Source of the DNA: Oscillospiraceae bacterium
GTDB taxonomy: Bacteria; Bacillota; Clostridia; Oscillospirales; Acutalibacteraceae
DNA: 64,000 nt
NCBI GenBank assembly: GCA_015066175.1
Contig: SVOW01000002.1
Location: 186,001-250,000, forward strand
Direction: 5' to 3'
Part shown: in pieces, positions 41,351 through 50,636 of the stretch
Position numbering within the stretch: the first letter of the stretch is position 1
Layout of the letters: each line of letters opens with the position of its first letter
Made by a program: the position numbers and the translations under genes
The notes under the pieces: model-generated
Told to the model about the DNA's origin: nothing
Database searches by the model: none
What the model saw: the letters and a program-made list of their open reading frames with translations, nothing else

Positions 41351-44044
41351 TTATTTGTTTTTAGCAAGTTTTCTCTGAACAGCCTTGATAATTTCGACAA
41401 TGGGAATTACAAGGAATGCAAGACCGATTGAAATTGCATATGCCGTGATATCAAGATGTGTGAATTCAAACATATCTGCAAGGAAAGGAATTTCAATAAT
41501 TGCAGTAGTGAGAAGGAGTGAAGCAACCATCGCACCATAAAGAACAAGGTTGTGTGACTTCTGTTTGAATACCATCGAGATTACTGAACCACGCTGTGAA
41601 CGCATATTAAATGAGTGGAAGATTTCACACATTGACATTGTAAGGAATGCCATTGTCATACCAACGCCTGATTCAGGAACATCATAGAATACCCAGTGAC
41701 CTGTTTCAAGGAATTCACCGGTGAAGAATGCAGCAAGTGTAAGGATAGTAACAAGTGCACCCTGATAGAATACGTCAATACCCATACCACCGGCAAAAAT
41801 ACCTTCATTTGATTTTCTGGGTTTACGCTGCATAATATCGTGTTCGGGTTTTTCAAGGCCAAGAGCAAGAGCAGGAATACTATCTGTTACAAGGTTGATG
41901 AAAAGAAGATGAACGGGTTTGAGAATTGTAAATTTTAGAACTGTAGCTGTGAAGATTGAAAGAACTTCTGAAAGGTTTGAGCCAAGAAGGAACTGAATTG
42001 CTTTACGGATGTTATCGTAAATTCTTCTGCCTTCTGAAACTGCAGAAACTATTGTTGCAAAGTTATCGTCTGCAAGAACCATATCAGCAACGTTCTTTGT
42101 AACGTCAGTACCCGTAATACCCATACCGACACCGATGTCAGCACTCTTGATTGAGGGAGCATCGTTAACACCGTCACCTGTCATTGCGGTAATCATGCCT
42201 TTTGCACGCCATGCATTAACAATTCTTGTTTTGTGTTCAGGCTGAACACGTGCATAAACTCTGAATTCTGTAACTCTTTCAGCAAATTCTTCATCGCTGA
42301 TTTCATCAAGCTGTGCACCTGTGATAGCAGCAGAATCATCTTCGATAATACCAAGCTGAATAGCAATAGCAACAGCTGTATCTTTATGGTCACCTGTAAT
42401 CATAATAGGTGTAATACCTGCTGAACGGCATTCTGCAATAGCATCTTTAACCTCAGGGCGAGCAGGGTCAATCATACCTGTAAGACCGATAAATACAAGG
42501 TCTTCTTCAAGTGCTTCGGGTTCATATGAAGCGGGTGCCGAGTCGTATTTTCTGTATGAGCAAGCAAGAACACGAAGTGCTTTATCAGCCATACGTTTAT
42601 TATCTTTAAGTGCTTTTTCTTTAAGTTCAGCTGTGAATTCAACAACTTTACCATTAACTTCAGCATATTTACATTTGCCGAGAATAACATCAGGAGCACC
42701 TTTAGTGTACTGAACAATTTTACCGTCGATATTGTGAACAGTAGACATCATCTTTCTGCCTGAATCAAAGGGAGCTTCACCGATTCTGGGAGCAGCTTTT
42801 ACAAGGTCATTTTTATTATAACCAAGGCTGTTTGCATAGTTTACGAGTGCTGCTTCTGTAGGCTCACCGACAACTTCGCCGTTTTCATCGATTTCAGCAT
42901 CACAGCAAAGAGCCATCGCATTTGAAAGGAGTTTTTCATTGTCACCATAATGGTCAACAACTGTCATTTTGTTCTGTGTAAGTGTACCTGTTTTGTCTGA
43001 ACAGATAATCTGTGCACAACCAAGAGTTTCAACAGCAGTGAGCTTTCTGATAATAGCGTTTTTCTTCGACATATTTGTAACGCCGATAGAAAGAACGATT
43101 GTTACAACTGCTGCAAGACCTTCAGGGATAGCAGCAACAGCAAGAGAAACTGCAACCATAAAGCTGTCAAGAACTACATGGAACGGGAATCCGTTTGCAA
43201 AAGCACCGCCGAAGTATTCTGTTACCATTGTGAAAGCGAAAAGGAATACACAGATACCGAGAACAAGTTTTGTAAGGATACCTGAAAGCTGAGAAAGTTT
43301 AATCTGCAGAGGAGTCTGACCTTCTTCAGCCTGTGCAATAGCATCAGCAATTTTACCCATTTCTGTTTCCATGCCTGTAGCAACAACAACTGCTTTACCG
43401 CGTCCGTAAACAACAGTTGAGCCCATATAAGCCATGTTCTTTCTGTCGCCGAGAGGAACTTCGCCTTTTTCGCCACCGATAAGTGTATCAATAAGTTTAC
43501 CAACAGGAACAGATTCACCTGTAAGCGCTGCTTCTTCGATTTTCATGCTTGCGCATTCGAAAATACGACAGTCAGCGGGAACTGCGTCACCTGCTTCAAG
43601 AAGAACAACGTCACCAACAACAAGGTCTTCACTTCTGACGGAAACAATTTTACCGTCACGAAGAACTTTTGAAGTTGCAGCAGACATTTCCTGCAGAGCC
43701 TCAATAGCTGCTTCAGCTTTACTTTCCTGAATAACACCGAGAACAGTATTGATAACAACAACAACAAGAATAATAACAGTATCTGTTGGGAAAACAAAGT
43801 GGAAAGAACCTGATTCAAACCATTCAGTAACCGCAGAAACAACAGCAGCCACGATAAGAATAATAATCATCGGGTCAGAAAGCTGTTCAATAATTCTCTG
43901 GAAAATTGTTTTCTTTTTGCCTTCTTTAAGTTTGTTTTTACCATTCTGTTCAAGTCTTTTCTCAGCTTCCTGAGATGAAAGACCATTTTCGCTTGATGTA
44001 ATGTTTTTGAACACATCAGCGATTTCCTGAAGATAATACTTCAT
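41351..44044 (-). CDS. P-type II cation-transporting ATPase (Mn2+/Ca2+ exporter candidate)
   Basis: 897-residue SERCA/PMCA-like pump. The N-terminal cation ATPase domain is followed by paired helices (DPMIIILIVAAVVSAV), the actuator with LTGESVPVG, helix M4 with IPEGLAAVVTIVL, the phosphorylated Asp in CSDKTGTLTQNKM, the hinge MTGDGVNDAPSIK, and six C-terminal helices with INLVTDSIPALALG. The M4 PEGL and M5/M6 Asn/Asp residues fit divalent cation transport. It is preceded by a yybP-ykoY riboswitch, so Mn2+ export is the likeliest role; Ca2+ is the alternative. The ATG 44044 follows GAAAGGAAGG. Confidence 0.92.
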   Translation of the reverse strand: MKYYLQEIADVFKNITSSENGLSSQEAEKRLEQNGKNKLKEGKKKTIFQRIIEQLSDPMIIILIVAAVVSAVTEWFESGSFHFVFPTDTVIILVVVVINTVLGVIQESKAEAAIEALQEMSAATSKVLRDGKIVSVRSEDLVVGDVVLLEAGDAVPADCRIFECASMKIEEAALTGESVPVGKLIDTLIGGEKGEVPLGDRKNMAYMGSTVVYGRGKAVVVATGMETEMGKIADAIAQAEEGQTPLQIKLSQLSGILTKLVLGICVFLFAFTMVTEYFGGAFANGFPFHVVLDSFMVAVSLAVAAIPEGLAAVVTIVLSIGVTNMSKKNAIIRKLTAVETLGCAQIICSDKTGTLTQNKMTVVDHYGDNEKLLSNAMALCCDAEIDENGEVVGEPTEAALVNYANSLGYNKNDLVKAAPRIGEAPFDSGRKMMSTVHNIDGKIVQYTKGAPDVILGKCKYAEVNGKVVEFTAELKEKALKDNKRMADKALRVLACSYRKYDSAPASYEPEALEEDLVFIGLTGMIDPARPEVKDAIAECRSAGITPIMITGDHKDTAVAIAIQLGIIEDDSAAITGAQLDEISDEEFAERVTEFRVYARVQPEHKTRIVNAWRAKGMITAMTGDGVNDAPSIKSADIGVGMGITGTDVTKNVADMVLADDNFATIVSAVSEGRRIYDNIRKAIQFLLGSNLSEVLSIFTATVLKFTILKPVHLLFINLVTDSIPALALGLEKPEHDIMQRKPRKSNEGIFAGGMGIDVFYQGALVTILTLAAFFTGEFLETGHWVFYDVPESGVGMTMAFLTMSMCEIFHSFNMRSQRGSVISMVFKQKSHNLVLYGAMVASLLLTTAIIEIPFLADMFEFTHLDITAYAISIGLAFLVIPIVEIIKAVQRKLAKNK

Positions 44045-44104
44045 ATTTTTCCTTCCTTTCAGAAATTATAATCTGATTTATTATAACCAAATTATGTCAG
44101 GGTA

Positions 44105-44225
44105 TTAAAAAAGACCTTTAACAGAGTTAGTGCTCTGTTAAAGGTCTTGCTTCCTTAAAAGGTTCAACTGCCAGTCATAAAGACGATTGTTGACAGCGAA
44201 TTTTCAAAGCTACTCCCCTATAACA
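44105..44225 (-). promoter_or_regulatory. yybP-ykoY manganese riboswitch with transcription terminator
   Basis: On the minus strand the conserved pieces appear in order: AGGGGAGTAGC (44219-44209), GTCAACA, the second hairpin, GTTGAACC, and AAGGAAGC near 44156. P1 pairs TGTTATAGG (44225-44217) with CCTTTAACA (44144-44136) with one mismatch. The same 3' strand also forms the 5' arm of a 16-pair terminator (AAGACCTTTAACAGAG with CTCTGTTAAAGGTCTT, 44148-44111) ending in U residues. P1 and terminator exclude each other, so Mn2+ binding should switch the pump on, as known for this riboswitch class. Confidence 0.9.
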
Positions 44226-44231
44226 ATTAAT

Positions 44232-44260
44232 ATTTTAACAAAATTTCCTGAATAAGTCAA
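44232..44260 (-). promoter_or_regulatory. Promoter of the riboswitch-ATPase unit
   Basis: TTGACT (44260-44255), 17 bases, TAAAAT (44237-44232) on the minus strand; the start would fall at about 44225, the first base of riboswitch P1. Confidence 0.78.
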
Positions 44261-44287
44261 TAATTTTAAAAAAAATTTACAAATACT

Positions 44288-45823
44288 TTAGGCACCGGGT
44301 ATCAGCAACATCATTTTTTCTTTGATCATATTTTCGTTAAGCTCATTTTCCAGTTTTATTGCTTCAACTGTTGTGTTATATTTTCTTGCAATGTTCCAGA
44401 CTAATTCACCGTCATCGCAAAAATATATTGTAAGCGCAGAATATTTTTTTGTTTTTGGTTTTGATTCATCACAAACAATATCAGTCAATAATTCAGTGGT
44501 GTTCCTTCTGATTAACGAGACTCTGAGACAGATTTCAACCCGAAGGTCAATTTTATTATCATCCGTCACCACAAAACCAACTGCGCTTACATTTGCATCT
44601 GAATTGCAGATCAAATCTTTGCAACCATTTTTAATATTTTTTATTTTTTCAAATGTAACTGTTCTTTCCGCATAAAAAGGTTGCCCTGCATCATCTTTAC
44701 CCAGTATTGAAACAACTGTGCTGCCAAGAATTTTCAATTCATCTCCTGTGCAAACATATGTGGTTACAACATCATCACACCAAACATTTATAATTTTGCC
44801 GATTGTTGTATTGGTAAATTCCTCACCTTTTTTAATCATAATCATTTCTTCAAAACTGTCAATGATTTTTTCAAAGGATACTAATTTTCTGTCACTTTTT
44901 AAATTACACAGTGTTGAATAACAATCACTCGGAAAACTGTTTTCTACCTCTTTCTGCGCTTTTATGATTGCAGTTAGATTTACAGAAACGTCAAGTAGTT
45001 TTTTCTCGCCTGATGAATTTGCTTTAGTTACAATATTAAAGGATGATAGCGAAAGTTTTGACATATGCTTCGACTTATCATCAATTCCTTCAAGGTCAAT
45101 AATCTGGTTGACAGGCATTGTATTTTCAAAAATTTCATAACCTCCATCAGAGGTATCAGCACAATACAGTATGCAGATATTTACTTCGCCTTTAACAAGG
45201 AGTTTGTTGGTAATAACTTTGATTTCCGAAAGATTCGGAGTTACTTTTTGCCTGATTATCTGCCTTATCGGTGGTTTTGATTTGCCTATTTCCATCACTT
45301 CATTCAAGGTGAAAGTTTTAACTGTCTGACCAATAAAATCAGATGCATCTTTAAAATTTTTAAGCAACTGAATTCCGCATTCGCTGGCGTCAGAAACAAA
45401 CTGAACATCTTTTTTGCCAAGTATGCTGACACAAATTGCAATTGACGCATGAATATCAATTCGTCTTTGAGAAACAGCACGTGTGTTTGCATAAGCAGTT
45501 TTCATTTTAATTTCAGCAGACGAATTGTCAATCTGCTTACCGAATTCTACAATTTTTGAAAAAGGAAAAGTTTTTTCATAGCAGAATATTTCATTATTTT
45601 CATCTACATAAATCACTTGTACAAGTGCATTTGCGTCAATTGTTACCCTATCACCTGTGCACTGTTCTGACGCAAGGCACGGACTTACCATACATTTTAA
45701 TATTCTTTTGATATCAGGGCAATAATCAGGAAGAGTTATATCTCCATCAACAGATTGTTCGGAAGTATTTTCAAACATAAGTTCTGAAATATGTAACAGT
45801 TCTTTCTTAACATTAAGCTCCAT
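44288..45823 (-). CDS. sipL: Spore morphogenesis protein SipL (DUF3794 repeats plus LysM)
   Basis: 511 residues. Three tandem SPOCS/DUF3794 segments of about 130-150 residues fill most of the protein (DITLPDYCPDIKRIL marks the start), and a C-terminal LysM of about 45 residues (FCDDGELVWNIARKYNTTVEAIKLEN) ends it. In Clostridioides difficile SipL binds SpoIVA through its LysM and is needed to localise the coat around the forespore; the same role is likely here. The start is ATG 45823, after AAAGGAGATG; the frame to 45859 includes that site. A sigma-E-like -35 lies upstream. Single-gene unit, beside the housekeeping cluster. Confidence 0.9.
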   Translation of the reverse strand: MELNVKKELLHISELMFENTSEQSVDGDITLPDYCPDIKRILKCMVSPCLASEQCTGDRVTIDANALVQVIYVDENNEIFCYEKTFPFSKIVEFGKQIDNSSAEIKMKTAYANTRAVSQRRIDIHASIAICVSILGKKDVQFVSDASECGIQLLKNFKDASDFIGQTVKTFTLNEVMEIGKSKPPIRQIIRQKVTPNLSEIKVITNKLLVKGEVNICILYCADTSDGGYEIFENTMPVNQIIDLEGIDDKSKHMSKLSLSSFNIVTKANSSGEKKLLDVSVNLTAIIKAQKEVENSFPSDCYSTLCNLKSDRKLVSFEKIIDSFEEMIMIKKGEEFTNTTIGKIINVWCDDVVTTYVCTGDELKILGSTVVSILGKDDAGQPFYAERTVTFEKIKNIKNGCKDLICNSDANVSAVGFVVTDDNKIDLRVEICLRVSLIRRNTTELLTDIVCDESKPKTKKYSALTIYFCDDGELVWNIARKYNTTVEAIKLENELNENMIKEKMMLLIPGA

Positions 45824-45852
45824 ACATACATCTCCTTTTAAAAATTCTTTGT

Positions 45853-45884
45853 AATGCATATGCTGATTTATTCAAATATATGAC
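45853..45884 (-). promoter_or_regulatory. Candidate sigma-E promoter of sipL
   Basis: On the minus strand GTCATATATT (45884-45875) resembles a sigma-E -35, and CATATGCATT (45862-45853) lies 12 bases further as a weak -10 (CATA conserved). SipL is a mother-cell protein in C. difficile; use of this site is inference. Confidence 0.45.
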
Positions 45885-45999
45885 AAAAAACATTGTTCGC
45901 AAAAAGGTGGACATATTACGGATAATGTCCGCTAAAAAGCGAAATTTGTCCACCAGAGATAGAGAAAGAGAAGATATAGAGTTAGATATAGAGGTATAA
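45880..45999 (+). pseudogene. Remnant of a phage-type replication protein C-terminus
   Basis: A 39-codon plus-strand frame ending in STRDREREDIELDIEV and stop. The purine-rich AGA/GAT repeat that encodes this tail is, from memory, a hallmark of the C-termini of phage replisome organiser (DnaD-like) proteins, and the preceding KKVDILRIMSAKK fits the linker of such proteins. No ribosome site precedes the ATG, and the frame is open upstream into the sipL 5' end, so this looks like a leftover fragment and not a gene in use. Confidence 0.45.
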
Positions 46000-46000
46000 A

Positions 46001-46040
46001 AAAACCGCTTTTTCTTTTCGAGATGAAAAAGCGGTTTTTA
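46001..46040 (-). terminator. Terminator of pfkA
   Basis: AACCGCTTTTTC and GAAAAAGCGGTT pair over 12 bases with a ten-base loop; on the minus strand TTTTTTT follows. It lies about 35 bases after the pfkA stop. Confidence 0.85.
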
Positions 46041-46072
46041 TGCAGAAAATGAATTTTAAATTATTAGAATAA

Positions 46073-47032
46073 TCAGATAGAAATTTCGTGTGCAATATTG
46101 TAATATTCGTCGTTAAGAGATTTATTCATCTGGAGTGCTTCAAAGATATCGTAATCAACGATTTTGTCATCCTTAACAGCAACAACACGGTTACCTGTAC
46201 CTTCCATAAGAAGTTTAACTGCTTTGTTACCCATAACACTCGCCATAACTCTGTCACGCACTGTGGGTGAACCGCCACGCTGAATGTGACCAAGAATTGA
46301 TGAACGGCATTCAACGCCTGTTTCTTCTTCAATTCTCTTTGCAAGGTTTGCAACACCGCCGATACCTTCAGCAACAACAATAACGAAATGTCTCTTGTCT
46401 GTTTTAAGAGTTTTCTTCATTCTGTTGATAACATCTGTAAGGTCATAGGGCTTTTCAGGAACAATGATATATGTTGCACCAACTGCAATACCACCTTCAA
46501 GAGCAAGATAACCTGCACTTCTGCCCATAACCTCAACAACAGTGCATCTGTCATGTGATTCTGAAGTGTCGCGGATTCTGTCAACAGCACCCATAATTGT
46601 GTTGAGACATGTGTCAAAACCGATTGTGTAGTCTGTACAAGCGATATCGTTATCGATTGTGCCGGGAACGCCAACACACGGAATACCTCTGAGAGATAAG
46701 TCTCTTGCACCTCTGAATGAACCGTCACCACCGATTACAACAATGCCTTCAATTCCTCTTTCTTTGCAAGTATCAATTGCGGCCTGCATACCTTCTTCAG
46801 TTTTGAAGTTAAGGCTTCTTGCAGAACGAAGCATTGTACCGCCACGGTCAATAATATCAGATACGCTTCTGATATCCATTTCTTTCATGTCATTTTCCAT
46901 AAGACCATTGTAGCCACGGTTAATACCGTAAACTTTCATACCTTTTTCGCACGCTGTTCTTACAACTGCACGAATACAAGCGTTCATACCCGGTGCGTCA
47001 CCGCCGCTTGTCAATACGCCGATAGTTTTCAT
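46073..47032 (-). CDS. pfkA: 6-phosphofructokinase
   Basis: ATP-dependent phosphofructokinase of 319 residues, key glycolytic step. GVLTSGGDAPGMNACIR binds the substrate phosphate and ATP, GGDGSFRGA has the Gly-Asp pair typical of ATP-using enzymes, and PGTIDNDIACTDYTIGFDT carries the catalytic base Asp; VEVMGRSAG and HIQRGGSPT are further family blocks. AAGGGGAC precedes the ATG. It follows dnaE by 120 bases, with its own promoter between; the dnaE-pfkA neighbourhood is common in Firmicutes. Confidence 0.97.
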   Translation of the reverse strand: MKTIGVLTSGGDAPGMNACIRAVVRTACEKGMKVYGINRGYNGLMENDMKEMDIRSVSDIIDRGGTMLRSARSLNFKTEEGMQAAIDTCKERGIEGIVVIGGDGSFRGARDLSLRGIPCVGVPGTIDNDIACTDYTIGFDTCLNTIMGAVDRIRDTSESHDRCTVVEVMGRSAGYLALEGGIAVGATYIIVPEKPYDLTDVINRMKKTLKTDKRHFVIVVAEGIGGVANLAKRIEEETGVECRSSILGHIQRGGSPTVRDRVMASVMGNKAVKLLMEGTGNRVVAVKDDKIVDYDIFEALQMNKSLNDEYYNIAHEISI

Positions 47033-47066
47033 TATATATGTCCCCTTGATAAAAAATATTGTTACT

Positions 47067-47095
47067 ATGATAAACTAATATTTAACAAAGTTCAA
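47067..47095 (-). promoter_or_regulatory. Promoter of pfkA
   Basis: TTGAAC (47095-47090), 17 bases, TATCAT (47072-47067) on the minus strand, 35 bases before the ATG, in the dnaE-pfkA gap. Confidence 0.65.
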
Positions 47096-47152
47096 GTCTT
47101 TTTTACAAATTTTTCTAAAAATTAGTAATTATTATAGTTTACATACCTTGTT

Positions 47153-50100
47153 TTATTTTATGCCGATGTTTTCTTCGCCGATAATCCTTTTTAATTCGCG
47201 AAGCATAGAATCATTCACATCACACATTCTTGAATGATGACGGACAAGTTTGTTTTCATCAGTGAAATAATAATACACAGGCATATTGCCGTCAAACACA
47301 TCAAGCACATGCTGAATTTTCTGATATTCGGCACAATTATTGTTTTTAACTCTGAAATATATGCCTTTGTTTTCTTTTTTCTTAGGTGCAGAAATTGCGA
47401 CTTTTTCAGGTGCTGCAGAAATGCTTTCGCACACTATTTTACATTCTTCATCTTCACGTATCGAAAGTCTGCCACTGATAAGAAGCACATTGCCAACAGA
47501 AATAAGATTGGCATAATCAAGATAATTTTTGGCAAAAACAATAACTTCTATGCTTGCCTGAGTATCTTCAACAGTAATAAAAGCCATTGTATCGTTATTT
47601 TTTGTAACTTTCTTCTTGACTGATGTTACGATTGCAAGAATACTGACTCTTGAATTATCGCGATATCTGCTCATTGACATATCTTCTTCATCAGAAGTTT
47701 CATTGATGATATCGACTATATTATCTGCTTTCAACGCATTTTTTACTGCATCATAATGTGCAAGCGGATGACCTGAAATATAAATGCCTGTAAATTCTTT
47801 TTCAAATGCAAGTTTTTCAGAAATTTCAAATTCAGGCAAATCAGGAGCTTTTATATCAAACATTTCGTCTTCGTTGCCAAAAAGTCCCATCTGGCCACCT
47901 GAAATAATCCTGCCGCTTGTTTCAGCCTGAGCCATAACTTCAGGAAGAATTGTAATCATTTGTCTGCGGTTTAAATCAAGCGAATCAAGCGCTCCGCTGT
48001 AAATAAGCGCCTCAATCGCCCTTTTATTAAGGTCTTTGCCATACATTCTGTAGCAGAAAGAAGAGAATGATTCAAACTTACCGCCGTCTTCACGCTCTCT
48101 TATAATAGCTTTGATAGCATTTCTGCCAAGATTTTTAATAGCAAGCATACCAAAAAGAATATCATTGTCCTGAACTGTAAAATCATCAAAACCAACGTTT
48201 ACATCAGGTGGAACAATTCTGATGCCATGACGTGTGCATTCAGCAATATATGCTGCTACTTTTTTTGTATCTTCAAGCACACTGCTGATAAGTGCAGCGA
48301 AATATTCATTAGGATAGTGAGCTTTGAGATAAGCTGTTCTGTAAGCAACAAAAGCATAAGCTGCAGCGTGGGATTTGTTGAAAGCATACTGTGAGAAATC
48401 AGACATAGTGTCAAAAATTTCATTTGCAGTTTTTTCATTAACACCATTTTTGACTGCACCCACACATTCAACTGTACCATCTTCGTTTGTAAGACCGTAA
48501 ATGAAGTTTTTACGCTCTTTTTCCATAACATCGTGTTTTTTCTTACTCATTGCACGTCTTACGATGTCAGCTCTGCCGAATGAATACCCTGCCAGAGTCC
48601 TGAAAATCTGCATAACCTGTTCCTGATAAACGATACAACCGTAAGTAACATCAAGAATATCTTTGAGAAGCAGTGTAGAATATCTGATTTTTTCAGGATT
48701 ATGTCTGTTTTCAATATATGTGGGAATAGACTTCATCGGTCCCGGACGATAAAGCGAAATAACGGCAATAATATCTTCAATTGAATCAGGTTTAAGTTGA
48801 GTAAGAACACTTTTCATACCGCCTGATTCAAGCTGGAATATGCCGTCTGTAAGACCTTTTGAAAACAATTCATAAGTTTTTTTATCTTTTAAATCTATTT
48901 TTTCAATGTCAAAACCGGGATGTTTCTTTCTGACAGCTTTTTCAGTATTATCAATAACAGTAAGATACCGAAGTCCGAGGAAATCAATTTTAAGAAGCCC
49001 CAATTCTTCAAGTGTAGTCATTGTAAACTGCGTTACAACAGCGTTATCATTAAGTGCCAACGGCACATAAGAATCTACTGCATCGCGGGTAATTACAACA
49101 CCTGCTGCATGAGTAGATGCGTGCCTTGGCATACCTTCAACGCTTTTAGCTGTATCAATAAGATTTTTGACTTCTGCATCTGAATTATATATTTCAACAA
49201 GTTCAGGCGACATATCAAGTGCAGAGTCAATAGTAATATTCAATTCTCTGGGAATGAGTTTAGCAACTCTGTCTACTGTTGCATAAGACATACCTAAAGC
49301 ACGACCCACATCGCGTATTGCAGCACGTGCCGCCATTGTACCGAATGTAACAATCTGTGCTACATGGTCATAGCCATATTTATTTATAACATAATCAATA
49401 ACTTGTCCGCGTTTTACGTAACAGAAATCCACGTCGAAGTCAGGCATTGTTACTCTTTCGGGATTGAGAAAACGCTCAAAAATAAGGCTGTATTTCATCG
49501 GATCAATTCCGGTAATTCCGATGCAGTAAGCAGCAAGGGAGCCTGCTCCGGAGCCTCTGCCGGGTCCTACAGGAATATCGTGGTTTTTTGCATAAGCAAT
49601 GAAATCATGTACAATAAGATAATAGTCTGTATACCCCATCTTATTTATTGTTTCAAGTTCATACAGAAGCCTTTCTTCATATTCTTTCGGATGATTTTCA
49701 CCATATCTTTTAACAAGACCTTCAAAACACTGCTTTTTGAAATATTCAAAGTGGTCTTGATTGTCAGGTACTTCAAAATGCGGAAGTTTTGTGTTACCGA
49801 ATTCAAATTCAAGATTGCATTTATCTGCAATTTCTTGCGTGCGTTCAATTGCATCAATGTCATCAGGAAAAGCCTGACACATTTCTTCGTAAGTTTTCAG
49901 ATAAAATTCATCTGTTTCAAAGCTCATACCTGTAGGAGTGCCAACAGTGTTATTTGTCTGAATGCAGAGCAGAACTTCCTGAATTTTTGCATCTTCTTTT
50001 CTGACATAGTGAGTATCATTAGTTACAACAAGAGGAATTCCTGTTTTCTGTGAAACAGTTCTCATTCCGCTGATAACACGTAATTCATCACGCAGAGAGT

Positions 50101-50626
50101 GATTCTGCATTTCAAGATAAAAATCATCACCGAATATTGTTTTATACCACATTGCTTTTTCAACTGCAGTATCAATATCATTAGCAAGAATTGCACGTGG
50201 AATTTCGCCTGCAAGGCAGGCAGACAAAGCAATAAGTCCCTCATGATGTTTTTCAAGGAGAGACTTATCAATTCTCGGTTTACCGTAAAAGCCACGTGTC
50301 CAGCTTTCGGAAACCATTTTTATAAGGTTTTTATACCCTGTTTCGTTTTTACAAAGCAAAACAAGGTGATATCTTTCAGCATCAAATGCTTTATCTTTTT
50401 TATCCAGACTTCTGGGTGCTACATAAACTTCGCATCCGATAATAGGTTTGATTCCTGCAGACTTGGCTTTTTTATAAAAGTCAATTGCACCATACATAAC
50501 TCCATGGTCGGTAATCGCAAGAGATAAATGACCAGACCTGACGGCGTAATCTATAACTTCGTTAATTTTACACGCACCGTCAAGCAAACTGTATTCAGTA
50601 TGAAGATGTAAATGAGTGAATCCCAT
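47153..50626 (-). CDS. dnaE: DNA polymerase III alpha subunit DnaE
   Basis: 1157-residue C-family polymerase. The PHP domain opens the protein (FTHLHLHTEYSLLDGACK), the palm has GPGRGSGAGSLAAYC and the catalytic aspartates in MPDFDVDF, the fingers run through RHASTHAAGVVI and KSHAAAYAFVAYRTAYLK, and the C-terminal part has helix-hairpin-helix and OB-fold domains (VSILAIVTSVKKKVTKN). In Clostridia this normally works beside PolC as the second replicative polymerase. The ATG follows AGGAGG, ten bases after whiA ends. Confidence 0.97.
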   Translation of the reverse strand: MGFTHLHLHTEYSLLDGACKINEVIDYAVRSGHLSLAITDHGVMYGAIDFYKKAKSAGIKPIIGCEVYVAPRSLDKKDKAFDAERYHLVLLCKNETGYKNLIKMVSESWTRGFYGKPRIDKSLLEKHHEGLIALSACLAGEIPRAILANDIDTAVEKAMWYKTIFGDDFYLEMQNHSLRDELRVISGMRTVSQKTGIPLVVTNDTHYVRKEDAKIQEVLLCIQTNNTVGTPTGMSFETDEFYLKTYEEMCQAFPDDIDAIERTQEIADKCNLEFEFGNTKLPHFEVPDNQDHFEYFKKQCFEGLVKRYGENHPKEYEERLLYELETINKMGYTDYYLIVHDFIAYAKNHDIPVGPGRGSGAGSLAAYCIGITGIDPMKYSLIFERFLNPERVTMPDFDVDFCYVKRGQVIDYVINKYGYDHVAQIVTFGTMAARAAIRDVGRALGMSYATVDRVAKLIPRELNITIDSALDMSPELVEIYNSDAEVKNLIDTAKSVEGMPRHASTHAAGVVITRDAVDSYVPLALNDNAVVTQFTMTTLEELGLLKIDFLGLRYLTVIDNTEKAVRKKHPGFDIEKIDLKDKKTYELFSKGLTDGIFQLESGGMKSVLTQLKPDSIEDIIAVISLYRPGPMKSIPTYIENRHNPEKIRYSTLLLKDILDVTYGCIVYQEQVMQIFRTLAGYSFGRADIVRRAMSKKKHDVMEKERKNFIYGLTNEDGTVECVGAVKNGVNEKTANEIFDTMSDFSQYAFNKSHAAAYAFVAYRTAYLKAHYPNEYFAALISSVLEDTKKVAAYIAECTRHGIRIVPPDVNVGFDDFTVQDNDILFGMLAIKNLGRNAIKAIIREREDGGKFESFSSFCYRMYGKDLNKRAIEALIYSGALDSLDLNRRQMITILPEVMAQAETSGRIISGGQMGLFGNEDEMFDIKAPDLPEFEISEKLAFEKEFTGIYISGHPLAHYDAVKNALKADNIVDIINETSDEEDMSMSRYRDNSRVSILAIVTSVKKKVTKNNDTMAFITVEDTQASIEVIVFAKNYLDYANLISVGNVLLISGRLSIREDEECKIVCESISAAPEKVAISAPKKKENKGIYFRVKNNNCAEYQKIQHVLDVFDGNMPVYYYFTDENKLVRHHSRMCDVNDSMLRELKRIIGEENIGIK

Positions 50627-50636
50627 TTAATGCCTC

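Noticed and set aside
45906..45954. GGTGGACA/TGTCCACC stem as a regulatory RNA or attenuator
   Set aside because: It lies within the phage-like coding remnant, has no U run and no gene directly behind it; too little to call a feature.
49364..50053. 229-codon open frame on the plus strand inside dnaE
   Set aside because: It is antisense to a fully conserved dnaE, has no ribosome site, and its composition (Phe, Ile, Cys-rich) is that of an opposite-strand shadow.
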